Below, in pieces: positions 1 to 9,383 of a DNA stretch of 49,482 nt. The translations under genes and the position numbers were made by a program. The notes beneath the pieces were generated by a model. The model did no database searches, was not told the origin of the DNA, and was given only the letters and a program-made list of their open reading frames with translations. Each line of letters begins with the position of its first letter. Within the stretch, counting starts at the first letter, position 1. The stretch spans positions 1 through 49,482 of the forward strand of contig LWCA01000133.1 in the NCBI GenBank assembly GCA_001642005.1, written 5' to 3'. This DNA is from Intoshia linei (Eukaryota > Orthonectida > Rhopaluridae).

Positions 1-227
1 AAAACATGAAAATAAACTTAAATTTAATTATTTTTTGTTAATTACTTAATTGATCAACGCTGAGTCATTAATGAGTATTTAAATGAGTAGTGACTGAATA
101 TATAATTGTATTCATATTTACAAATTAGAAATTAATTTAACAATTATTAAGAAATTTAACACTCGAAAATATTAAATATTTTATTTTTTTTAATATTTTT
201 ATATTTTTTGAAAAATTATAAAAATAT

Positions 228-259
228 CAACTCGGGCTTTGCCCGAGTAGCCCGAGTTG
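228..259. repeat. GC-rich double hairpin
   Basis: A GC-rich island in AT-rich DNA. The outer arms caactcgggct (228-238) and agcccgagttg (249-259) are perfect inverted repeats. An inner pair, actcgggc/gcccgagt around ttt, can form a competing hairpin. No gene or transposon end explains it; it sits about 30 bp left of a hAT insertion. Function unknown. Confidence 0.6.
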
Positions 260-287
260 GAGAGTCGCCACTGGTATTCATATATGA

Positions 288-885
288 CAGTGATGGCAGC
301 CAATTAAAACTAGATGTGTTAAATTTAATACATACATTAATATGTACTATTTTCAGAAATTTTTTTCTAGTGTTTTTTTAAAAAAATATTAGTTAAATCA
401 AAACCGTCAATTAAGTCGAACAACTTGATGGAAAATGAGTTAAAAAAATAATTTGTACATTTATTTAGATTTAAAATATTGAGCTGCAAGTTTTTCAATG
501 GGAGGTTCATAACTTGTTGATTTTAACGCTACACAAGTCAAACTAGTTTCATCGTGAAGTCTATTCCTTTTATAATTTTTGACACTGTAATGTGGAAAAT
601 AATGATTCACAAAAATATGTAGATGAAAATATAGCTTTAGCTAGATATTTCAGACTATTTATTGTTTCAGGCATAGAATTCCAAACTTGTAATAACATAT
701 TTGATTGGTTAAAGTAGGTAACATCTTCAAATCATTTTGTAATTTTGTTCTATTACTTCAATTTCTGATCTCACTTATTTTGAAAATATTTTTTATTTTA
801 AGTGAACTTATATATTTTTTCAAGTGTGTAAAAAACATGTCAAGTGTGAATTTTTTACACGCAAACACGTACTTTGCCATCACTG
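288..885. mobile_element. Non-autonomous hAT transposon with intact target duplication
   Basis: The element begins cagtgatggc and ends gccatcactg, so it has at least 10-bp terminal inverted repeats of hAT type. It is flanked by a perfect 8-bp direct repeat, atatatga, at 280-287 and 886-893, the size hAT transposases make. At 598 bp it is far too short for a full transposase but keeps a decayed 3' coding piece (see 461-690). The perfect duplication suggests a fairly recent insertion. Confidence 0.88.
461..690 (-). pseudogene. hAT transposase C-terminal dimerisation fragment, frameshifted
   Basis: On the minus strand, one frame reads KYLAKAIFSSTYFCESLFST and, after a frame change, another reads NRLHDETSLTCVALKSTSY followed by a stop at 461. 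The order (STYxCESxFS, then NRLxDExL, then TSYEPP) is that of the hAT family dimerisation region at the transposase C-terminus. The frame break and the absence of the RNase-H core show it is dead. It lies inside the 288-885 element and identifies that element's parent as a hAT transposon. Confidence 0.8.
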
Positions 886-1031
886 ATATATGAATACAAT
901 ACTTGTACAACAATTTTTGAGTAAACAAGAAATTCCATGACTATGAAATGATTTAATAAAAAAGTTTTACTTCGTTTATTGACAACAATAAATATTACAC
1001 ATCATTTCAAAGGTATTAAAATTTGAAAGTA

Positions 1032-2483
1032 ATGTCCTCAGAAGAACAATATGATTATTTGTTTAAACGTAATTACATACCAATTAATTGGTTTAATTTA
1101 TTTAGTTGTTTTGATTGGCGATTCAGGAGTCGGTAAAAGTAATCTTCTGGCTAGATTTACCAGGAACGACTTTAACCTAGAATCAAAAAGCACTATAGGA
1201 GTGGAATTTGCCACGAGGTTAATTTTAAATATTCTAGTAAATTTATTTGTAGAACCATATTAGTGGATGGAAAAAGCATAAAGGTTTTATAAATTTGAAA
1301 TATTCTCATTTTTAGGCTCAAATTTGGGATACTGCGGGCCAGGAAAGATATAGGGCCATAACCAGCGCGTATTAAGATGTGATTCTTAATTTAACTTGTA
1401 TTAGGTATTACAGGGGAGCGGTCGGTGCTATTTTGGTTTATGATATTGCCAAGCAAACGACTTTTGAAAATGTTGAACGATGGCTGAAAGAATTAAAATT
1501 ACACGCAGATACCAACACATGCATTATGTTGGTTGGAAATAAGTGTGATTTGAAACATCTGCGCGCTATAAATAAAGAAACCTCTGAAGAATATTGCAGT
1601 ACAATTTTTTTCAAATTAATTCAGGGATCAATCATGTGATTTGCCGCGGTCAGAAAAGTAGTTAAAACTTTGGCTCATTAATTATTTTTGAATTGCAATT
1701 TTATAAAAGTTCAAATTAAATGAGATTTGACATTATCAGTGTAAGAAATCTTTTATTTATCAAGACAGAAACCTGATAATTTTGTAAATTATGCCTTTTT
1801 AATAGAACCTAATATAGTAGTTATCAATAGTGGCGAGGTCCCTTAAATTTTCGAATAAATTATATTTCAATGCGCTAATCAGAATATTACTACTATATAT
1901 TGTACCTTAAATTTTCTTTTCAGTATCCATGCGAAACATACATTTGATATAGTAATTAATATATTTTGGAGTAAATTTATGAAATGATTGATTCAAAACA
2001 AAGTTTAAACTACTGATACACATTTAAAATATATACATATTAAATGGAGTATTTTTCAATAAGGAAAATTTAAATTTTTTGATTTAGGGATCACTACCCT
2101 ATTGTACATTTAATTTATGCAACTTTCATATTTTTATTTTATCATGATAAAGAAATTAAATTCACTTATGGGCGCGCCATTTTTTTTAATGAACGCATTA
2201 TACTTACAATGATACGCATTTATTAGTTATCTTATAATACATTTAGAAGCGAATGGCCTTTCTTTTATGGAAACTTCTGCCCTAGATTCTACTAATGTTG
2301 AAACAGCATTTTATTCAATTTTAGGAAGTAACTTTTTTTTAATTTAATTAAATAATTTTAGATATTTACGCTAACGTATCGAAAAAGACTTCAAATCAAA
2401 CTAAACCGCAAGAACCAAACATTAATCCAGTTTCACCCATTAGTAATTCAAATACATCATCTTCGTGTTGTAACACTAAATAG
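1032..2483 (+). CDS. RAB11: Rab11-type small GTPase
   Basis: Rab GTPase controlling recycling-endosome and trans-Golgi traffic. Seven exons by splice signals and phase: 1032-1068, 1106-1217, 1253-1283, 1316-1368, 1405-1598, 2247-2327, 2362-2483. The N-terminus [12 protein letters not shown] is Rab11-like. G motifs are complete: P-loop [20 protein letters not shown], and ETSAL. The Rab11 signatures TIGVEFATR and RWLKELK are present, and the C-terminus SSSCCNTK carries the double cysteine for geranylgeranylation. Introns are about 30-40 nt except the fifth (1599-2246, 648 nt), where I see no gene. It converges on UPF3, with 66 nt between the stops. No lesion is seen, so it looks functional. Rab25 is the only near alternative. 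Confidence 0.95.
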
Positions 2484-2549
2484 TTTCAAATTTTATAAAC
2501 TAACTATTAAATTTATATTCCTTTATTTACATCATACAAAATAAATCAC

Positions 2550-3131
2550 TCATCCATGTTTTTGACTGCTACGAAGGGATCTTGAATGTTTCTTTTTTCT
2601 GTCTTTGGAATATTTCATAGTCCTATTATCTTTTTTAGTTTTTAGCATATGAATTATATGTTCAGTTAATTCAGTATTTTTAGATTTTGAAAATGTTTGT
2701 TTTCGTAATTCTATTTCTTTCAATAATAAATCCTGCGAAAACTTATTACTGATACTTTCTTTTGGTTCATCAATATGTTTTAAAAAGTTTATAAATCTAC
2801 GATCTGATTCGATTGTATTTCCAAGGTGATCATATTGCTCATTGACAGGTATGCTTTGATTCATGCAAAATTCAATTATACATTTATGCTCATTACCATT
2901 TTCATCTTTTATTTCGTCTGATGAAATAAAATTATAAAAAAGAACCATGTCTTCCGAAGTTTTAAATTTAATAATTATAAATGGTAAATTCTTTGGTTCA
3001 AGCATATTATTTGGATAAAATTGAAAATAATCAAATGTCGTTACATTCTTGTACTTTTCAAGAAATGATTCTTTCGTCATCGTACATGGTAAATTTCTTA
3101 TAACAATTTTTAGTTTTTTTTGATCGTTCAT
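2550..3131 (-). CDS. UPF3: UPF3-like nonsense-mediated decay factor
   Basis: Single exon, 193 aa. Residues 6-110 match the Smg4/UPF3 RNP-type domain, which binds UPF2: KLKIVIRNLPCTMTKESF is the family's opening strand-helix (KVVIRRLPPxLTKE), followed by DYFQFYPNN and a long LPFIIIKFK strand. Then comes IESDRRFINFLKHID, matching the conserved DPEYRKFLE segment after the domain. The tail from about residue 150 is Lys/Arg/Ser-rich. The protein is much shorter than vertebrate UPF3B (roughly 470-480 aa), and I see no clear exon-junction-complex binding motif near the end. It would bridge UPF2 to RNA or EJCs in NMD, if the reduced tail still allows this. It is one of few intronless genes here. Confidence 0.85.
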   Translation of the reverse strand: MNDQKKLKIVIRNLPCTMTKESFLEKYKNVTTFDYFQFYPNNMLEPKNLPFIIIKFKTSEDMVLFYNFISSDEIKDENGNEHKCIIEFCMNQSIPVNEQYDHLGNTIESDRRFINFLKHIDEPKESISNKFSQDLLLKEIELRKQTFSKSKNTELTEHIIHMLKTKKDNRTMKYSKDRKKKHSRSLRSSQKHG

Positions 3132-3288
3132 TGCTAAAATTAAAGTGTCATTGGTTTCATGTTCTTATTAAAATTATCGTTTCTATAGTATTTTATTTAT
3201 TCATTGAGCTAGTCTAGCTCATTATTGGAAATTTTGATAGACACTTAGTAGTTTTGCTGCTAGAGTATCCAATGGTCACTGTCTATTA

Positions 3289-4638
3289 GGGTGTCACACC
3301 CATCAAAGAAATAAGGGCGGTTAGTGCAGAAATTGTGCATTATCATAATATATAAAATAATCTAGAATGGGGTGTTGCAAATATGCCGATTCGAATTGCG
3401 CTCATCATTTTAAATATCCTTTTGAAAATAGTATAGAAAAATTTAATTTTATTTTTTGCAAAAACATGGTGGTAAGTTGTCATGGTTTATATTTTATGGT
3501 TATTTTATATAGTATACATTTCAATTTTCAATCTATCCGAAATTTAAACGTCGATAAAAACCACAAAAATCGAGCTAGGGGTCTTTCGTATTTTAGAGCC
3601 AATAGTTTGAAGATTTTATATAAACTTTATTGAAAAAATAAATATAGTCATAATTCATCACAATGACTCATAAAACCACCAAATTGAATTATAATTTATT
3701 GTTTTTATCGTAATTTTTTATAATGAGCATGGATATTTTGTGTTTAGATGATTTTAATTTGGAAAATCTCTATATTGCAACTAAAAACATTGAAGCAACC
3801 ATAACTTTTTGCAAACAATTCGGTTTTATTTATTTTAATTGTGAATAGGTCTAATGAGTTCATGTAAGGTATGTCCATTGTGCAACCGACAGATGTTTTT
3901 TTCCAAAAAGGTGTGTATAGATGATTATAAAAGGAGATGTTTAGCCCCGTATAGCAAAGTATTATCGATAAGGAAGGATACATTTTTTTAAAAACTTTTT
4001 TATTTTAGATTTCAAATTTTATACAGATGGTTTTAATATAATGTAACCATTTAATAAGCATATTGTAACAATTAAACATTAATTATGTATTTTTTAATTC
4101 ATTGATTAATTGTCATTCCTTTTTCTGCACTTTCTTAATATTTGATTAAAAATTAAATTTATCAATATTATTTTTAGTATAAAATACAATTGGAAATAAA
4201 TTATCGATAAAATTAGAAAATACGTCAAGTGTAAATTTTTATCTTGTCTATTTGTACACTAAAACAACTTTTTCCATCACTGATGTATATTGTTAACAAA
4301 AAAACAAAATTTTATTTTTTCAATAAAGTTTATATAAAATCTTTAAACTATTGGCTCTAAAATACGAAAGGCCCTGAGCTAGAACCAAATTTTAAAAATT
4401 GAAATGTATAGTTAAGCGTGGGTGTTGAGACCATGAAAACTTACCACAATGTTGTTTTTGCAAGAAATAAAGTTACATTTAAATTTTTCTATACGATTTT
4501 CAAAAGGATATTTAAAATGATGAGCGCAACTCGGATAAGTATTATTAGATATTTTTAATTGCGACATAGTGATTCTATTTTAAAAATACACACATTGATT
4601 ACTAACCGCCAATTAAATTTTAAAAAAATGTGACACCC
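3289..4638. mobile_element. TA-flanked DNA transposon with ~340-bp inverted arms
   Basis: Ends gggtgtcac...gtgacaccc, flanked by TA on both sides (3287-3288 and 4639-4640), which suggests a Tc1/mariner-type target. The arms are long imperfect inverted repeats: roughly 3289-3650 pairs with 4308-4638, including the segment around agccaatagtttgaagattttat. Total length is 1350 bp, with no full transposase in between. Both arms encode related versions of the same short peptide (see 4445-4567). The centre (3744-3983) is AT-rich without a recognisable domain. A hAT-like end (ccatcactg, about 4274-4282) lies within it, so it may be a composite. Confidence 0.7.
4445..4567 (-). CDS. Putative 5' exon inside transposon arm
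   Basis: An ATG-initiated 41-codon reading frame with Cys/His spacing (SCAHHFKYPFENRIEKF, then CNFISCK) ending exactly at a consensus donor, gtggtaagt. The left arm (about 3390-3475, plus strand) carries a near copy, CAHHFKYPFENSIEKF, with the same donor. No downstream exon was identified, so the product is unknown. The Cys/His pattern loosely recalls small DNA-binding fingers of transposases, but I do not assign a family. It is probably the 5' exon of the element's own lost transposase or of a captured host gene. Confidence 0.35.
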
Positions 4639-4640
4639 TA

Positions 4641-5282
4641 CTGTCCATAAGTACTTATTTTTAAATGTCAAAATAAATACCATAGATAATTTGATTTGTA
4701 ATTTTTTAATTATATTAAAAAAAAATAATTTTCAATGATAAATACCAATAAAATTAACATTTACATTTCATATTTAAATTGTTAATTTGTTTTAAATTAT
4801 TAAAAATTCCAATGTTGATTCAACGAATATCCAGTGCACGTTGTCGACAATGCTGCTAAAACTACGTCGAATTTAATAAATATGCCATTTAAAATTAATT
4901 TGTGGAATATTCCAAATTTTTTCCTTTCAGATGGACGGAATATTTGTATTATAAGATAATTATCTTATACTGAACCTACCAATCTCGAGGTCACCTAAAA
5001 ATGAAAAATAGATCTTAAAAAATGTTTGCATCAAATTTAAAGTTTAAGAACTACTGCTATAGATGACTGTGGATTGAAAGTTGTGTCAATCCAATTATTG
5101 TATATATAATTATTAATTGATAAATTGGATTTTTTTTGAAAGCTTCCCGTCACAGTCCGACATTTGATTTATCATGAATAATTTTGATTTAATTTATCGT
5201 GTCTTTGAAATGGATCTAAAAATATCCTAATAAAATCATTGCAATCACTGTGGACAATAGAACAAATAAACTATAATTTAAA
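4641..5282. other. Intergenic gap
   Basis: AT-rich sequence between the TIR transposon and MIX23. No open reading frame, RNA gene or repeat was recognised. Confidence 0.5.
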
Positions 5283-8200
5283 ATGGACAAAAATATGTGT
5301 GCTATTTGTGAAAATCACGGACATTTTAAAGTACAGTAAATATGTTATGTATAATGTTTTATAAAATCATTATTTTGACTATGAATATATAATTGCGTTA
5401 ATATTAGTGATGAACAATTTCAATTAAAAAATGTACAATAGCGACAGATTAAGTTTGCCACTTACTACTTAATGTATATAAAAGCACACCTTTAATTATT
5501 TGTAAAAAAACTAAACATCTTTTCCATAATTTAAAAATTGTTATTAACTTTTTTAGCCACAAAAAATTGCATAAAACTAAACTTTGGTTTATACAAATCC
5601 CGAAAAATAATAATTTTTTTAATTAATTGGTGTATGAATTATATTTTACCATTAACATTATAATCTTATTATCTATATATTATAATGTGATCGATATTCA
5701 TGGTTTAAAATTTATAAAACCCTCATGAACATCCACATTTTTTCAAAGAAATTAAATTTTCAACATCATTTTTCCCAATCTGAGGCTATTGTGTTTCGTT
5801 GTGCAGTTTTATATTTAATTTGTAACTAATCAAACTATAGGAATTACTTGCAGATTATAGAAAAGTAGATGATATGATAATTAACAGTTTAAATAAAACG
5901 ATACCGACCACTTCCTTTGAAAATAAACAGAATGTAGGTGAACGATGCAAAAAATTATACAATGAGGTATAAATTGTTGACATTGTTTAAATTCAGATTC
6001 AAGAAATACACTCTAAAAGATTACATTTTATATCCAATTGCATTCACTGTATTGAAAATGAATTGAAAAAATCAGTATCTGATGACGTTCACTTTACCAA
6101 ACTGAATAGTAAAATGTTTAAGGTAACGATTTAAATAATTATTACAATCGTTTTCTTATAAATGAAACATTATAGTAAAAATATAGAAATGCTTATTTAC
6201 ATAGTGAGGTATACACAACCGCGTAGAAAGCCACCAGGGCCCGGTAAGATGAAATTGTAGGCCCTATAAACAAATAAAAAATTGATTTGATTATAAGTTA
6301 ATACGACTGTTGATTAGAGTGTTAACTTTTTTTTAAATCAAAAATACAGGATACTACATGGTGAGACATATACATTTAAGAGGCGTGGTGTAGGTTTTTA
6401 AGGTTAAATTTTGAAAAAGTCCGGCCACCCAAGCAAATTAGTTACCATAAATATATTTTTTAAAACCTTAACATTTATTTTAATTGTTGTTACCATAGTT
6501 TAAAAAAATTTGATACCAAGTTGGTATAATGCAAGAGTTCCAATTTTTTCACGGCCAACCGGTAATAAATTGTAAAATTAATTAGTAAAAAATTTTTCAC
6601 AATTATTTACTACATTACAACGAACCGGTAAATAATTTTCACGAACCAGTACTGTATCGCGGAACAACATTTGGAAACGCTGATATAATGTATGACATGT
6701 AGTATAACTCTTATAGTCAGAAATATCGTTCTACGAATTTAGTAATAAGGGCTAAGCCAAATATATTTTTACCCATGATTTATTTCTCTAGAAACCTGTA
6801 CATGGGTACCCGTTGTAAAATACGACTTAATTGTAAACGTAAAATATTGGAAGATATTTAACAAATATTGAAATTTCGAGATCTACAGCATTGTAAATCT
6901 GATTTACTAAATCATAGCTCAATAACTCTATAATTTGTATAAAAAAATTCAATATTATAAATATTGCTTTGAGTAGCATTGTAAAGAAATTATCAAAACT
7001 ATCGTGGAATATCACACATTTAAGCCCCGTCCAAATCTGAAAAAAGTGATGCATTCCTATCAAATCGAACGAACAAATTTGACATCAAAGATTATTCTTT
7101 TGCCAACCATAGAGAAGATGTACAGTGGTATAAACTTTATTAAAAATGGCATCGAACACTGCAGCTCTCATATAGAAGAATTACCATCTCCCCATACATC
7201 AAAAACAGCGCGGTTACCTAAAATTTATTTCCAATACATTCATACATTGTTTGATCAATACAACTGTGTATGAAAAAGTTGTTGTATATCAAGAGTACCT
7301 TTTTTTACGATCAGAAATGTTCCTCTTTCTGTCTTACGGTAAGACTTACCGAAAAGATGCAAATGCTGCACATGAATTTTAAAAAAACCTCTTGAAGTTG
7401 CTCTAACAAGTGAAGTTTCTAATCGTGCAATAAACGGAGTACAATACCTACAAAACAGATCCTCATTCAAGTATATTGACGATTAACTACTACAACTAGT
7501 TAATAACTAGTCAATGATACAATTAATAAACTTGAAAATATATAGAAATAATAAACAATTGTTCATAATAAAATGGGTGATTTTTCAAAGTGAAAGGTGG
7601 CTGGAGTTTTTATTATTATATTAAAAACAAATATTATAGATGTGATTTATAGGATATGACTCATTCTACACGGTCATGTATTTTATCAATTTCTAAAATT
7701 CGACTAAAATGTTAACGCTCTACTGTAGATGCTGACTCAGCAATTAAATATTATATAATATTTAATTAATATAAATTAATTAAATTAGCAATTATAATTA
7801 TTAAAATTTTCCAAAATTTAGTATTTATTTAGTCAACATTGTTCATATAATATAATTGATAATATAATAATGAACTTTAGTTAATCAAGTTGTATTACTT
7901 TTTTCGTTGTAGAGTATAAAAAGGTTTGTTTTGACTTCGTTCATGGATTTTTATAAAAACATTTGTTATATTTAAGACACCCTTTATTTTAGTTGAAACC
8001 CTACTGTCCATATCCTGTATAAATAAATATTTACATTATATTGCATATTAATAATATATAGTTGAAAAATATCAAAAGTGAAAAAGAAATTGAAAAAGTT
8101 ATTGTTGCACAAACCTATAAGGTATTTAGTTATTATCTATACATAAATAAATAATTATTATAAGTATACGATTATATTATAATTATAATCGTAATGGGCG

Positions 8201-8401
8201 ATGAATACTGAATTAACTGAATGTAAATTAAAACTTTTTTGCTTCTTGATCTGGGAGTCGGAGATCATGGGACAATGATGATTCAAGAAGAGTCTTCATT
8301 AAAGACCCCCACAAATTGGCTTTATATTGAATTATTTTTAGATATTCTACGAAAAATGTCGAAATTATTTCAACCCGACGAGAGAAAATGAATTCAAATA
8401 A
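5283..8401 (+). CDS. MIX23: MIX23 (CCDC58) mitochondrial intermembrane-space protein
   Basis: Small helical mitochondrial protein linked to protein import. Exons by phase: 5283-5330 (start exon, less certain), 5841-5966, 5997-6122, 8062-8121, 8342-8401. The core matches human CCDC58 in order: ELLADYRKVDDMIINSLNKT (human [20 protein letters not shown]), then TTSF, RCKKLY, SNCIHC, LKNIKSE, and EKCRNYFNP near the end. The conserved cysteines fall at the family positions, with 20 residues between RC and NC as in human. Intron 3 (6123-8061) is 1.9 kb in a gene whose shortest intron is 30 nt, and it holds a hAT MITE and other repeats. The stop lies 2 nt from the convergent stop of the next gene. 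Confidence 0.85.
6532..6682. mobile_element. 151-bp hAT MITE in MIX23 intron
   Basis: Begins caagagttcc and ends ggaaacgctg. It is flanked by 8-bp repeats gtataatg (6524-6531) and atataatg (6683-6690), differing at one base. The subterminal text ttttttcacggccaaccggtaa recurs, as reverse complement, near 28090-28121 (gtttgccgtgaaaaaaatg), so it belongs to a small local family. Confidence 0.72.
6691..8061. other. Rest of MIX23 intron 3: repeat-rich, unexplained ORFs
   Basis: Opposed open frames at 7004-7273 (+) and 7255-7470 (-) overlap at their ends and match no family I know. The stretch about 7905-7985 resembles 35135-35215: both carry cttttttcgt, then aaaggttt, ttgttcat and ttaaaaacat-like text. 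Both are followed by a gacaccct end of the gggtgtca transposon family seen at 3289. Confidence 0.4.
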
Positions 8402-8408
8402 ATTTATT
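8397..8408. terminator. Palindromic two-way poly(A) signal overlapping both stop codons
   Basis: AATAAATTTATT is a perfect 12-bp palindrome giving AATAAA on each strand. The MIX23 stop TAA (8399-8401) lies within the plus-strand AATAAA. The stop of the minus-strand gene (TTA at 8404-8406 on plus) lies within the minus-strand AATAAA. The overlap is read directly; use as a polyadenylation signal is inference. Confidence 0.6.
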
Positions 8409-9190
8409 TATTTTTTTTTGATTTATATGGTTTTTTTGGTTTATGTTTTTTATCCATTTTTTTTTCTTTCTGAATTTTTATCGAATTTTCTTGTTCTTTA
8501 GGTTTTGATGTTTCAATTGTTGCATTTTCTGGGATAATACATTTATGGTACCATTCATTTAACTCTTTATACATTTTTTTATGGTATCTTTTTTGTTGGA
8601 TGATCAGGTTTGATACTAACTTCTAAATATTATAATGAAATACAAAATTAATACACACCAGATATATTGTAATATCATGTGGCGTATGGCCCGGATGAGA
8701 ATATAAGGACCGATTTTATTACGTACCGTGGGATACCTACATTATCAATCACAATAATCATGCTAAACTTTCTGAAGGATTGTTAGATTTTTATGTAGAA
8801 TAGGACACAAATTGACATTAGTATAATATATATTGAAATTTAAATATATCCGGTTTGAAGAGGATCCTGAAACACCAAGAAAATAAAAACAGTAAGACCC
8901 GGACTATATGGTACTGAGTATATGTAAAAATTATGGAATTTTATGAATTAATTTAATCATGAAAAGGCAATTTTCACACATTGCTGCGGATCATGTCTTA
9001 CTTGATCTCGATCTGTTAGATTTTCATCTTTTAGTTTTTCTTTAATTGTAGTCATCATATTAGCTTCTGGTTTATCATATGATATATCAATGTATTTGTC
9101 TACATTTATATTAACAACTTCTGCAATGACCAAAGGTTCTTCAATTTCTGAATTTATATTGTTTTTTGGCATGCATGAATATTTTATCAT
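8404..9190 (-). CDS. Unknown small basic protein, two exons
   Basis: The first exon starts at 9190 and runs to a donor after ...ENLTDRDQ (near 8988). The second begins KLVSNLIIQQKRYHKKMYKE (near 8624) and ends at 8404. The predicted protein is about 133 aa: an acidic N-terminal half, a helical KLVSNL...ELNEWYHKC segment, and a Lys-rich tail (KKHKPKKPYKSKKNK) that would suit a nuclear or RNA-bound protein. I do not recognise the family. It converges on MIX23 with stops 2 nt apart, and is divergent from the PHF10-like gene with 193 nt between start codons, a likely shared promoter. The long intron (about 360 nt) shows nothing recognisable. Confidence 0.6.
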
Positions 9191-9383
9191 TGGGGTGAAT
9201 GTAACAGTCTAAAATAAAATATACTTTATCAAAAATTGTTACATTCATGTTGTCATTCATTCGAAATTACTATTGGAGAAAACATATTATTTTGTTTGTG
9301 TGTATCCTTGTAATTAAAAAATTAAACACAGTTTGAATATAAAATGAAGAAGAGTTTATTCATAATATAATTTTAAATTTAAT

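Noticed and set aside
7004-7470. Two opposed ORFs in the MIX23 intron as genes
   Set aside because: No recognisable domain and no splice or start support; kept only as part of the repeat-rich intron.
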